NCBI GenBank assembly: GCA_045601805.1
Contig: JAZSAJ010000013.1
Coordinates: 1 to 46,773 of the forward strand
Direction: 5' to 3'
DNA length: 46,773 bases
From: SIG607 sp045601805
Lineage (GTDB): Bacteria; Bacillota; Clostridia; Oscillospirales; Acutalibacteraceae
Shown here in pieces: positions 32,285 through 40,407 of the stretch. Position 1 is the first letter of the stretch; each line of letters opens with the position of its first letter. The notes under the pieces were generated by a model that made no database searches, had not been told where the DNA came from, and saw only the letters and a program-made list of their open reading frames with translations. The position numbers and the translations under genes are program-made.

Positions 32285-33934
32285 TTGAAAAAAACTATTT
32301 CGGTTTTATTAGCAGTTTTAATTTTAGTTACAGTAACAAGTGTTTCGGCGTTTGCACAACCGGAACTTCGCCCAATTGAAGAAGTTTTAAGGGAAGCCAT
32401 TGTTAATTACGAAGACAGCGTTGATGTTTCGGCTTACGGCTATTATGTTCAGCAAGGCGATAATAACAGATTATACGAAACGGCTCATTACGGCGTTTAC
32501 CAAACCTATGCCGATACTTTCCATTACAACGCTTCATATAATTCCACTGATAATTATGTTTATGATAACCACACCGGTCTTATAAAGGAATATAAACTAA
32601 ACTATATTTACACCAAAGAACAGGTTGAAGAAGTTAAAGATTTAGCGGAAGAACACATATTTTCGCGTGTAAAAGACAGTTGGACCGATATGGAAAAAGC
32701 ACTTTTCTTCCATGATTACCTTTGCCAATTCTTTCAGTACGATATTCGCTTGTTCATTGAAGAAACCCAAAACGATGTTGCGCGTGATATTTACCAAATG
32801 TTTAACAACGGCATGGGTGTTTGCCAAGCGTATGCCAACACTTATGAATATCTTTTACAACACGAAGGTATTGAATGTAAACTTGTTGCAAGTGATGATT
32901 CAAACCACGAGTGGAATATTGTTAAACTAAACGGTGAATGGTACCATGTTGATGTAACACAAGACGACCCGCTTATAGCAATTGATGAATATAGTATTGC
33001 TTTTTTAGATATGGCGGGCAGTGTTTCGCATGAGTTTTTCCTTTTAAGTGATAACGGTATTTACGACTACTATGAAGGCGGCGACCATTATAACTGGTAC
33101 TGCACAAACGATAAAAACAAGGGAGTAACCCCTTGCAACAACGCAAAATACGAAAACGGCTGGCTGTTTAATGAATCTGAAACCGCATTTTGCTATGTAG
33201 ATAATAATTGGTATTATTTCCATCACAATGAAGAAAATGTAAAAGCCGAACTTGTTAAAACCAACAATTTTAAAACAGGCAATGTTATAAAAACCTTTGA
33301 TTCTGTTTGGGATGCCGCAGAACCGGGGTATTACTATAACTCTGTGTTTACCGGTCTTTCGGAAGTAAACGGATATTTAATTTATAATACCGACAATGCA
33401 GTGTTTGCTTATGATGTTAAGAAAAACAAAGAATACAATTTATTTGGATTAACTAATATTTATAACAGGGATGATGTAATAACGGTTGGCGGTGAAGCCG
33501 TAATGCCAAATAATTTGCACATTTACGGTTCCAAAGCAGAAGACGGCGAAGTATATTGCCAACTTTCACAAAGCCCTGCCGACTACGCCTATTATGTTGC
33601 TATAATTCCTCTTTGCGATTATATTCACCCTGATAGTGAATGGGTTGTTGTGAAAGAGGCAACAGGTTGGTCAGACGGTAGCGAGGAAAGAAAATGTTTG
33701 CTTTGCCGTGAGGTGCTGGAAAGCCGCGTTTTGCCCGCAACGGGAAGCGGTTTCCCAAAAGGCGATGCCGACTGTAACGGCGAAGTGAATGTTGTTGATT
33801 TAGCACTGCTTAAAAAATCGGTTGCAGGTATTTCCGCACAAATGGATTTTGACCTAAACGGTGATAAAAAAACCGATGTTGTTGATTTAGCATTGCTTAA
33901 AAAATTTGTGGCAGGAATTATATCTGCACTTTAA
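32285..33934 (+). CDS. secreted transglutaminase-like dockerin protein
   Basis: 549 residues from TTG 32285, 7 bases behind GAAGGTG. Signal peptide 1-24. A transglutaminase-like (papain-fold) domain has its catalytic triad visible: Cys180 in GVCQAYA, His208 in SNHEWNIV and Asp223 in WYHVDVTQDD. A middle region (about 240-450) of beta-propeller-like or adhesin type follows, then one copy of the Cys-repeat module (H-x..., C-x2-C, lacking the first Cys), and a C-terminal type I dockerin with two VVDLALLKK segments. Possible activities are protein cross-linking, deamidation or proteolysis. It is the only member of the dockerin group with an apparent catalytic domain. Confidence 0.86.
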   Translation: MKKTISVLLAVLILVTVTSVSAFAQPELRPIEEVLREAIVNYEDSVDVSAYGYYVQQGDNNRLYETAHYGVYQTYADTFHYNASYNSTDNYVYDNHTGLIKEYKLNYIYTKEQVEEVKDLAEEHIFSRVKDSWTDMEKALFFHDYLCQFFQYDIRLFIEETQNDVARDIYQMFNNGMGVCQAYANTYEYLLQHEGIECKLVASDDSNHEWNIVKLNGEWYHVDVTQDDPLIAIDEYSIAFLDMAGSVSHEFFLLSDNGIYDYYEGGDHYNWYCTNDKNKGVTPCNNAKYENGWLFNESETAFCYVDNNWYYFHHNEENVKAELVKTNNFKTGNVIKTFDSVWDAAEPGYYYNSVFTGLSEVNGYLIYNTDNAVFAYDVKKNKEYNLFGLTNIYNRDDVITVGGEAVMPNNLHIYGSKAEDGEVYCQLSQSPADYAYYVAIIPLCDYIHPDSEWVVVKEATGWSDGSEERKCLLCREVLESRVLPATGSGFPKGDADCNGEVNVVDLALLKKSVAGISAQMDFDLNGDKKTDVVDLALLKKFVAGIISAL

Positions 33935-33938
33935 AATA

Positions 33939-33968
33939 AAGGCCCGTAGATAAAATCTACGGGCTTTT
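33939..33968 (+). terminator. terminator of the rhamnose/dockerin operon
   Basis: Perfect stem (A)GCCCGTAGAT/ATCTACGGGCT with a 3-base loop, followed by TTTT. Confidence 0.88.
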
Positions 33969-33971
33969 AAA

Positions 33972-34004
33972 AAAGAAAAAGAGCTATCCTAAAAAGGATG
34001 CTCT
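33972..34004 (-). terminator. terminator of rpmB
   Basis: Minus-strand hairpin AGAGCATCCT/AGGATAGCTCT with one mismatch, followed by TTTTTCTTTTTT, directly downstream of rpmB. Confidence 0.8.
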
Positions 34005-34033
34005 AAATTCTCATCAACAAAGAAAATTCTTTA

Positions 34034-34222
34034 TTAGATTGCACGGGTAACCTTGCCGGAACGCAAACAGCGTGTACAAGCATAAATGCGACGGGGTGAA
34101 CCGTTTACAATAGCTTTAACTCGCTTAACGTTCGGTTTCCAAGTGCGGTTTGAACGTCTGTGTGAATGGGAAACTTTAATACCGAAGCTAATTTCCTTAT
34201 TACAAATATCACATTTAGCCAT
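34034..34222 (-). CDS. rpmB: 50S ribosomal protein L28
   Basis: 62 residues, complete. MAKCDICNKEISFG carries the first Cys pair (CxxC) and RRIYACTRCLRSGKV the second (CxxC), making this the zinc-binding form of L28. It follows a perfect GGAGG site on the minus strand and has its own promoter and terminator. Confidence 0.97.
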   Translation of the reverse strand: MAKCDICNKEISFGIKVSHSHRRSNRTWKPNVKRVKAIVNGSPRRIYACTRCLRSGKVTRAI

Positions 34223-34256
34223 AAGTCCGACCTCCTTTAATTAATCAGCAAACGAT

Positions 34257-34285
34257 ATTGTAGCATAAATTTTTAAAAAAAGCAA
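34257..34285 (-). promoter_or_regulatory. sigma-A promoter of rpmB
   Basis: Minus strand -35 TTGCTT, 17-base spacer, -10 TACAAT, 34 bases before the start codon. Confidence 0.65.
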
Positions 34286-34335
34286 GTGTTTTTTTATATA
34301 TAAAAACAAGCAAATGTAGTTTTTGCTATTTTTTG

Positions 34336-34364
34336 TTGAAAAATTTTGCTTTTAATGGTATATT
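34336..34364 (+). promoter_or_regulatory. sigma-A promoter of the HAD phosphatase gene
   Basis: -35 TTGAAA, 17-base spacer, -10 TATATT, divergent from rpmB. Confidence 0.65.
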
Positions 34365-34394
34365 TTATTAAAAGACAGGAAAGAGGCACAGTTT

Positions 34395-35057
34395 ATGATA
34401 AAAGCGGTTTTGTTTGATTTAGACGGAACTTTGGTTGATACTTTAGAAGATTTAACCGATGCTACAAATTACGCGTTAGAAAAAAACGGATACAAGGCAA
34501 TAACTAAAGAACAGGTTAAAGAGTATATTGGCAACGGCAACCGCAATTTAATGGAACGCTCTTTAGGTAAGGCGGCAACCGAAGAAAGTGTAAACAAATG
34601 CCTTAACGATTTTTTTGCTTTTTATAAAGACAACTGTACCAAAAAAACAAAACCCTATAAAGATATTGTAAAACTTCTTAAAGGGTTAAAAGATACTGGC
34701 ATTATGGCTTGCGTTGTTACCAACAAGGCCGATTCAATGACACAGGTGCTTGTGCCCGAAATTTTTGGGGCTGATTTTGCTTTTGATTTTGTTTTGGGCC
34801 AATGCCCCGATATACCTAAAAAACCGCAACCGCATATGGTTTATGTTGCAATGAACGAAATTGGCGTTAATGCCGATGAATGTTTTTTTGTTGGCGATTC
34901 ATATACCGATATGTTGGCAGGCGGCAGCAGCGGTAATATTCCCGTTGGCGTTCTTTGGGGATACCGCGATGAAAAGGAACTTATTGACAGCGGCGCAAGA
35001 TTTATTGTAAACGAACCAATGGAAATTTTAAATTTAATTAAAGAAATAAACTCTTAA
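34395..35057 (+). CDS. HAD hydrolase, phosphoglycolate phosphatase-like
   Basis: A 220-residue HAD-superfamily phosphatase. Motif I FDLDGTLVDT has nucleophile Asp8 and acid Asp10; motif II is VVTNK, followed by a conserved Lys region (KKPQPH) and motif IV VGDSYTDML. The helical cap between motifs I and II is the Gph/PpaX type. Typical substrates are phosphoglycolate or pyrophosphate; the actual one cannot be read from sequence. It is probably co-transcribed with the deaminase gene 12 bases downstream. Confidence 0.9.
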   Translation: MIKAVLFDLDGTLVDTLEDLTDATNYALEKNGYKAITKEQVKEYIGNGNRNLMERSLGKAATEESVNKCLNDFFAFYKDNCTKKTKPYKDIVKLLKGLKDTGIMACVVTNKADSMTQVLVPEIFGADFAFDFVLGQCPDIPKKPQPHMVYVAMNEIGVNADECFFVGDSYTDMLAGGSSGNIPVGVLWGYRDEKELIDSGARFIVNEPMEILNLIKEINS

Positions 35058-35069
35058 AAGGAGATAAAT

Positions 35070-35555
35070 ATGAAAAGACAAGATTATATTACTTGGGACG
35101 AATATTTTATGGGCATTGCTTTGCTCTCTGCTCGGCGCAGTAAAGACCCGTCTACGCAGGTGGGCGCTTGTATTGTTAGCAAAGACAATAAAATTTTATC
35201 TGTTGGCTATAACGGAATGCCGCGCTTTTGCGATGACGACGAATACCCTTGGGCGCGGGAAGGCGAAGCATCGCAAACAAAATATTTGTTTGTTTGCCAC
35301 GCCGAACTTAATGCAATACTTAACTATTCGGGCGATAATAATTTGCTAAAGGGAAGCAAGGTTTACACAACACTGTTTCCTTGTAACGAATGTGCAAAAG
35401 CGCTTGTGCAAAGTGGTGTTGGCGAAATAATTTACTATAGCGATAAATACGCCACAACCGATAGCACGCTTGCGGCAAAAAGAATGTTCCGCAGTGCCGG
35501 TATAACCCTTACGCCTTATGAATTTTCGGGCAAAGAAGAGAATATAAAACTTTAA
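35070..35555 (+). CDS. dCMP deaminase (ComEB-type)
   Basis: A 161-residue zinc-dependent cytidine/deoxycytidylate deaminase that makes dUMP for thymidylate synthesis. The zinc and catalytic residues are His77-Ala-Glu79 and PCNEC (Cys105, Cys108). RSKDPSTQVGACIV and GYNGMPRF are typical of dCMP deaminases. Start behind AAAGGAG. A terminator follows. Confidence 0.93.
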   Translation: MKRQDYITWDEYFMGIALLSARRSKDPSTQVGACIVSKDNKILSVGYNGMPRFCDDDEYPWAREGEASQTKYLFVCHAELNAILNYSGDNNLLKGSKVYTTLFPCNECAKALVQSGVGEIIYYSDKYATTDSTLAAKRMFRSAGITLTPYEFSGKEENIKL

Positions 35556-35560
35556 AAATC

Positions 35561-35596
35561 AAACCTACCGAAAGAATTCGGTGGGTTTATTTTTTA
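35561..35596 (+). terminator. terminator after the dCMP deaminase gene
   Basis: 12-bp stem AAACCTACCGAA/TTCGGTGGGTTT with one G-U, 4-base loop and T run. Confidence 0.88.
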
Positions 35597-35638
35597 AAAA
35601 AATGGCGAAAAAATAATATAAAATAGCCAAAAAAAGTA

Positions 35639-35667
35639 TTGTAAAAATAGGCAATATTTAGTATAAT
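35639..35667 (+). promoter_or_regulatory. sigma-A promoter of the decarboxylase operon
   Basis: -35 TTGTAA, 17-base spacer, -10 TATAAT, 56 bases before oadG. Confidence 0.7.
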
Positions 35668-35723
35668 AAATTTGATTAGATTTTTTAGAATTCTAAATGG
35701 TTTTTGATAGGAGGTATGGCATT

Positions 35724-35996
35724 ATGAGTATGGGTTTTGTATGCGCAATGGGAATGGGAACCGTGTTTATTGGACTTGTTTGTATTGTAATACTTTGTGT
35801 TGTTTTCAGTGCAATTATTAATGCGGGAAAAAACAAGGTTAAACAAACCGAAAAGGTTGAAATGTTGCCCGTGAATACTGCACCTGCAGAAATTCCCGAC
35901 CGTCAAAAAGTTTTAGCCGCGGTATGCGCCGTTTTGGCAGAAGAACTTGGAACCGACGTTTCGGCACTTAAGGTACATTCCTTTAAAAAACTTTAA
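35724..35996 (+). CDS. oadG: sodium-pump decarboxylase gamma subunit (OadG family)
   Basis: 90 residues: one transmembrane helix near the N-terminus (MGMGTVFIGLVCIVILCVV), a charged linker and a C-terminal helix ending VSALKVHSFKKL. This is the layout of OadG, which stabilises the membrane decarboxylase complex. ATG 35724 is 10 bases behind GGAGG; the ATG at 35697 is too near the promoter and lacks a ribosome binding site. It is first in an operon with the biotin carrier, beta and alpha subunits. Confidence 0.87.
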   Translation: MSMGFVCAMGMGTVFIGLVCIVILCVVFSAIINAGKNKVKQTEKVEMLPVNTAPAEIPDRQKVLAAVCAVLAEELGTDVSALKVHSFKKL

Positions 35997-36023
35997 TAAA
36001 TTACACGAAAGGTGATATAAAAA

Positions 36024-36398
36024 ATGAAAAAGTATAAAGTAAATGTAAATGGCACAGAATATGAAATCACAGTTGAAGTTGCAGACGCTGCCGCAGTTTC
36101 GGCTCCTGCCGCTGCTCCTGCTCCTGTTGCTGCTCCTGCTCCTGCTGCTGCTCCTGCCCCTGCCGCTGCTCCTGTGGCTGCCGGCGGCGAAAAGGTTACA
36201 AGCCCAATGCCCGGTACAATTCTTTCTGTTAATGTTAAACCCGGCGATGCTGTTAAAGCAGGTCAGGTACTTATGATTCTTGAAGCAATGAAAATGGAAA
36301 ACGAAATTATGGCAGGTGCCGACGGTACCGTTGCTTCTGTTGAAGTAACTCAGGGTGCATCGGTTGAAACAGGCGCTGTTCTTTGCGTTATTGCATAA
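36024..36398 (+). CDS. biotin carboxyl carrier subunit of the decarboxylase
   Basis: 124 residues. An N-terminal beta segment (1-25), an Ala/Pro linker (26-52) encoded by repetitive GCTCCT-type DNA, and a biotinyl domain (56-124) with the target Lys90 in EAMKMEN. It carries CO2 between the alpha and beta subunits. A separate carrier subunit, as here, explains why the alpha subunit lacks its own biotin domain. Confidence 0.93.
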   Translation: MKKYKVNVNGTEYEITVEVADAAAVSAPAAAPAPVAAPAPAAAPAPAAAPVAAGGEKVTSPMPGTILSVNVKPGDAVKAGQVLMILEAMKMENEIMAGADGTVASVEVTQGASVETGAVLCVIA

Positions 36399-36420
36399 TT
36401 TTTTCGCGGAGGTCAGCACA

Positions 36421-38109
36421 ATGAAAAAGAAATTCTTGTTGTGCCTTTGCGTGGCTTTGCTTGCAACTTCGCTTCTTTTTTCGGGAATAAGCGTACTTGC
36501 AGCGCCTGCAGATAACGGCACAAGGATACAGGGCGATAACACCCTTTTAACCGTAAGGTCGGCCCTTATTAACGAAACCGGCGTTCCGCAGTTTACTGTT
36601 TCTATTACGAATAACAGCATGGACAAGACTGTAACCGGCGCTAAAATTCTTTTTACTGCCGATGAAATCGGCATCGGCACAAAAGAAATTTCGGTTGGCG
36701 AAATTGGTGCAACCCACACCAAAAATGTAACCGTAAACCTTTTGGCAGACGGCGGCGCAAATGCTAACGATTTGGTTAGTTTTGATGTTGTTTATAATGT
36801 TAGCGATGCAAATGGCATTGTTTTTCCAAACGATGACAGTATTTATTCTTTAAGTTATGCCGATGTTTTAAACGAACCTGCACCCGATGAACTTACAGTT
36901 GTTAAAAACTTTTTAAACCAAACCGGTTTCAAAGCAGTTTTTGGTAATTTAGGTAAAGGTTTAGCAGGCGACGGTACACCCTTTGAAAACTTTGTTGCAA
37001 ACTACGGCACTTTGGTAATGCTTTTAATTTCTTTTGTGCTTATGTATCTTGCTATTGCAAAAGGCTTTGAACCGCTTCTTTTATTGCCCATTGCTTTTGG
37101 TATGCTTTTAACAAACCTTCCCGGCGCCGAAATGTTCCACGAACAGCTTTTTGCTGGCGGTCACGTTCATTGGGACCTTTTCTCTGCAACCGCAGGTTTA
37201 CTTGACTACTTATACCTTGGCGTTAAACTTGGTATTTATCCTTGCTTAATTTTCCTTGGCGTTGGTGCTATGACCGATTTTGGTCCTCTTATTGCCAACC
37301 CCAAAAGTTTGCTTTTGGGCGCTGCTGCTCAGGGTGGTATTTTTGCAACATACGTTGGTGCAACCCTTTTGGGCTTCACCCCTGCGCAAGCGTCGTCCAT
37401 TGGTATTATCGGCGGTGCCGACGGTCCTACCGCAATTTTTGTAACTTCAAAACTTGCGCCCGAACTTTTAGGCCCCATTGCCGTTGCGGCATATTCATAT
37501 ATGGCGTTGGTACCTGTAATTCAGCCCCCCATTATGAAAGCGCTTACCACCAAGAAAGAGCGTATGATTGTTATGAAACCTTTGCGTCAGGTTTCTAAAC
37601 GCGAAAAAATTGTGTTCCCCATTGTTGTAACCGTTTTTGTTGCGTTACTAGTACCTTCGGCTGCTCCGCTCGTTGGTTGCTTAATGCTTGGTAACTTGTT
37701 TAAAGAATGCGGTGTAACCGACCGACTTTCTAAAACTGTACAAAACGAACTTATGAATATTGTTACAATATTCCTTGGCGTAACTGTTGGCGCAACCGCA
37801 ACTGCCACTACATTCCTTTCACTTAAAACCTTAATGATTATGGGCATGGGTATTGTTGCCTTTGGTTTTGGTTCTGCTTGCGGTGTTATTCTTGCAAAAA
37901 TTATGAACCTCTTCTCTAAAAACAAGGTTAATCCGCTTATTGGTTCTGCCGGCGTTTCCGCTGTTCCTATGGCAGCAAGGGTTTCACAAACTGTTGGTCA
38001 AAAAGAAAACCCCAAGAACTTCCTTTTAATGCATGCTATGGGCCCCAACGTTGCAGGTGTTATTGGCTCGGCTATTGCCGCAGGCGTACTTCTTGCATTG
38101 TTCGGTTAA
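36421..38109 (+). CDS. oadB: sodium-translocating decarboxylase beta subunit with extra N-terminal exported domain
   Basis: 562 residues from ATG 36421 behind GGAGG. The last 370 or so form a normal OadB: many transmembrane helices and GGADGPTAIF at 331-340 with the ion-site Asp. It decarboxylates carboxybiotin and exports Na+. Unusually, a signal peptide (1-28) and a soluble beta-rich domain (about 30-160, with TVSITNNSMDKTVTGAKILF) come first, roughly 160 residues beyond the usual family start. The fused part should face outside. The frame is continuous with no sign of a sequencing join. Confidence 0.9.
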   Translation: MKKKFLLCLCVALLATSLLFSGISVLAAPADNGTRIQGDNTLLTVRSALINETGVPQFTVSITNNSMDKTVTGAKILFTADEIGIGTKEISVGEIGATHTKNVTVNLLADGGANANDLVSFDVVYNVSDANGIVFPNDDSIYSLSYADVLNEPAPDELTVVKNFLNQTGFKAVFGNLGKGLAGDGTPFENFVANYGTLVMLLISFVLMYLAIAKGFEPLLLLPIAFGMLLTNLPGAEMFHEQLFAGGHVHWDLFSATAGLLDYLYLGVKLGIYPCLIFLGVGAMTDFGPLIANPKSLLLGAAAQGGIFATYVGATLLGFTPAQASSIGIIGGADGPTAIFVTSKLAPELLGPIAVAAYSYMALVPVIQPPIMKALTTKKERMIVMKPLRQVSKREKIVFPIVVTVFVALLVPSAAPLVGCLMLGNLFKECGVTDRLSKTVQNELMNIVTIFLGVTVGATATATTFLSLKTLMIMGMGIVAFGFGSACGVILAKIMNLFSKNKVNPLIGSAGVSAVPMAARVSQTVGQKENPKNFLLMHAMGPNVAGVIGSAIAAGVLLALFG

Positions 38110-38124
38110 TAAGGAGAAAATTTT

Positions 38125-39534
38125 ATGACAAAATTAAACATTACAGATACAATTTTGCGTGACGCACATCAGTCGCAAGCGGCAACAAGAATGACGCTTG
38201 ACCAAATGCTTCCCGCCCTTAGCGAACTTGATAAAGTCGGCTACTGGTCGGTTGAATGTTGGGGCGGCGCAACATTTGATGTGTGCATGCGCTTTTTAAA
38301 CGAAGACCCGTGGGAGCGTTTGCGTGCAATTCGCAAAGCAATGCCCAACACAAAACTTCAAATGCTTCTTCGCGGTCAAAATATTTTGGGTTACAAACAC
38401 TATGCCGATGATGTTGTTGAGGCGTTTGTTAAAAAATCTATTGAAAACGGCATTGATGTTATTCGTATTTTTGATGCTCTTAATGACACCAGAAATATGG
38501 AATGCGCAATGAAAGCGTGTAAAAAATACGGCGGTATTTGCGAAGCCGCAATGAGTTACACAATTAGCCCTGTTCACAACGAAGATTACTTTGTTGAACT
38601 TGCAAAGAAACTTGAAAAAATGGGCGCCGATGTTATTTGCATTAAAGATATGGCAAACCTTTTGCTTCCTTACCAGGCATATTCTTTAATTAAAAAACTT
38701 AAAGAAGCCGTTAAATGCCCCATTCATTTGCATACCCACAACACAACGGGTACAGGCGATATGACACTTTTAATGGCAGCACAGGCAGGCGTTGATATTG
38801 TTGATACCGCGCTTTCGCCCTTTGCAAACGGTACTGCAAACCCTGCAACCGAAGCGTTGGTTGCAACTTTGCAAGGCACCGAACGCGACACAGGTCTTGA
38901 TTTAACTAAGTTGGCTGAAGTTGCAAAACACTTCAGAAGTGTTGCCGACGAAATGAAAGCAACCGGCACACTTGACCCAAAAGTGTTAAGCGTTGATACC
39001 AAAACACTTATTTACCAAGTGCCAGGCGGTATGCTTTCTAATATGATTTCGCAACTTAAACAGGCAGGTAAAGAAGATAAATATTACGATGTTTTGGCAG
39101 AAGTGCCAAAGGTTCGTGAAGACTTCGGTTATCCTCCGCTTGTTACACCTACAAGCCAAATTGTTGGTACACAGGCAGTTATGAATGTAATTTCGGGCGA
39201 ACGCTATAAAATGGTTCCCAAAGAATCTAAAGGTTTGCTTCGCGGTGAATACGGTACACTTCCTGCAAAGGTTAACGAAGATGTTAGAAAGAAATGTATT
39301 GGCGACGATAAGGTTATTTCCTGCCGTCCTGCCGATTTACTAACACCTGAACTTGAAAAATACAAACAAGAAGCAGGCGAACTGGCTCGTTGCGAAGAAG
39401 ACGTTTTAAGTTACGCTTTGTTCCCACAGGTTGCAACGAAATTCTTAAAAGAAAAATACGCTGTAAAAGAAAAACCCAAAAATGTAGATGAAAACGGCGT
39501 TCGCACTCTTATTGTAGAAGATTTATCTATATAA
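38125..39534 (+). CDS. oadA: oxaloacetate decarboxylase alpha subunit (carboxyltransferase)
   Basis: A 469-residue cytoplasmic carboxyltransferase that moves the carboxyl group of oxaloacetate to biotin, giving pyruvate. ILRDAHQSQAATR (11-23), MLLRGQN, the catalytic Lys in CIKDMA and the metal-binding HTHNTTG are all present, which distinguishes it from methylmalonyl-CoA and glutaconyl-CoA enzymes. It ends without a biotinyl domain; the separate carrier at 36024-36398 fills that role. Confidence 0.94.
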   Translation: MTKLNITDTILRDAHQSQAATRMTLDQMLPALSELDKVGYWSVECWGGATFDVCMRFLNEDPWERLRAIRKAMPNTKLQMLLRGQNILGYKHYADDVVEAFVKKSIENGIDVIRIFDALNDTRNMECAMKACKKYGGICEAAMSYTISPVHNEDYFVELAKKLEKMGADVICIKDMANLLLPYQAYSLIKKLKEAVKCPIHLHTHNTTGTGDMTLLMAAQAGVDIVDTALSPFANGTANPATEALVATLQGTERDTGLDLTKLAEVAKHFRSVADEMKATGTLDPKVLSVDTKTLIYQVPGGMLSNMISQLKQAGKEDKYYDVLAEVPKVREDFGYPPLVTPTSQIVGTQAVMNVISGERYKMVPKESKGLLRGEYGTLPAKVNEDVRKKCIGDDKVISCRPADLLTPELEKYKQEAGELARCEEDVLSYALFPQVATKFLKEKYAVKEKPKNVDENGVRTLIVEDLSI

Positions 39535-39538
39535 TTAC

Positions 39539-39566
39539 TTAAGCGGACTGCTTTGCGGTCCGCTTG
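39539..39566 (+). terminator. hairpin after oadA
   Basis: Stem (T)AAGCGGAC/GTCCGCTT with a 9-base loop. The T tract is weak, so it may only attenuate readthrough into coaX. Confidence 0.55.
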
Positions 39567-39591
39567 AATTCCCTTTAAAAAGGAGTTATTT

Positions 39592-40356
39592 ATGCTTTTA
39601 ACTGTTGATATTGGCAATACAAATATAACACTTGGCGTGTTTTTGGGCGAAGAATTAAAATTAACGGCGCGGCTTGATACTAATACAAGAAAAACGGCCG
39701 ACCAATACGCTGTTGATATTAAAAATATTCTTTCGCTTTATAATACAGAGCCAAAAGATATTAATAACTGCATAATTGCTTCGGTTGTTCCTTCGGTTGG
39801 CGAAACCGTAAAACGCGCGGCGGCGTTGCTTTGCGGTGCAGAACCAATTTTGCTTGGCCCTGGTGTAAAAACAGGGCTTAATATTAAAATTGATAACCCT
39901 GCGCAACTTGGCGCCGACCTTGTTGCAGGCGCTGTGGGTGTTATTGGCAAATATAGTATGCCTTGTATTGTTATTGATATGGGCACCGCAACAACCGTTA
40001 GTGTGCTTGATAAAAACGGCTCGTTTATTGGCGGTTCAATTGCGGCAGGTGTTCGGTTAACCTTAAAAGCGCTTTTTGAAAACACCGCGCAACTGCCAAG
40101 TATTTCAATAACAGCGCCGCAAAAGGTTATTGCAACAAATACTATAGACTGTATGCGTTCGGGGCTTGTTTACGGCGCGGCGTCAATGATTGACGGTCTT
40201 ATTGAACGCGCTGAAACCGAACTTGGCGAAACGGCTTCGGTTGTTGCAACAGGTGGTTTAAGCAAAGAAATAATTGCCCACTGTAAAAGGGAAATTATAT
40301 ACGATGAAAACCTGCTTTTGCACGGTTTAAGAAAAATTTTTGAAAAAAACAATTAA
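39592..40356 (+). CDS. coaX: type III pantothenate kinase
   Basis: First step of coenzyme A synthesis: phosphorylation of pantothenate. 254 residues of the acetate/sugar kinase fold, with DIGNTN (6-11), LGADL (106-110) for pantothenate binding and the catalytic DMGTAT (129-134). ATG behind AAGGAG. The ECF substrate-binding gene next to it supports a local pantothenate salvage function. Confidence 0.94.
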   Translation: MLLTVDIGNTNITLGVFLGEELKLTARLDTNTRKTADQYAVDIKNILSLYNTEPKDINNCIIASVVPSVGETVKRAAALLCGAEPILLGPGVKTGLNIKIDNPAQLGADLVAGAVGVIGKYSMPCIVIDMGTATTVSVLDKNGSFIGGSIAAGVRLTLKALFENTAQLPSISITAPQKVIATNTIDCMRSGLVYGAASMIDGLIERAETELGETASVVATGGLSKEIIAHCKREIIYDENLLLHGLRKIFEKNN

Positions 40357-40369
40357 AACAAAATATAAT
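40340..40369 (+). promoter_or_regulatory. possible promoter of the ECF S-component gene
   Basis: -35 TTGAAA (within the end of coaX), 18-base spacer, -10 TATAAT. Confidence 0.45.
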
Positions 40370-40407
40370 GAACTGTACCGGAAACGGATAGTATCGGAGG
40401 TATTTTT

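Noticed and set aside
10907..33934. Interpretation as a classical cellulosome cluster
   Set aside because: No glycoside hydrolase, carbohydrate-binding module or large multi-cohesin scaffoldin is present among the dockerin proteins in this window.
36100..36180. Repetitive GCTCCT-like stretch as a possible CRISPR or microsatellite locus
   Set aside because: It is the in-frame Ala/Pro linker of the biotin carrier, a normal feature of this protein family.
35913..36722. A 269-codon minus-strand frame across the biotin carrier and oadB start
   Set aside because: It is antisense to two well-supported genes, its Arg/Ser run is the reverse of the Ala/Pro linker, and it lacks a start signal.
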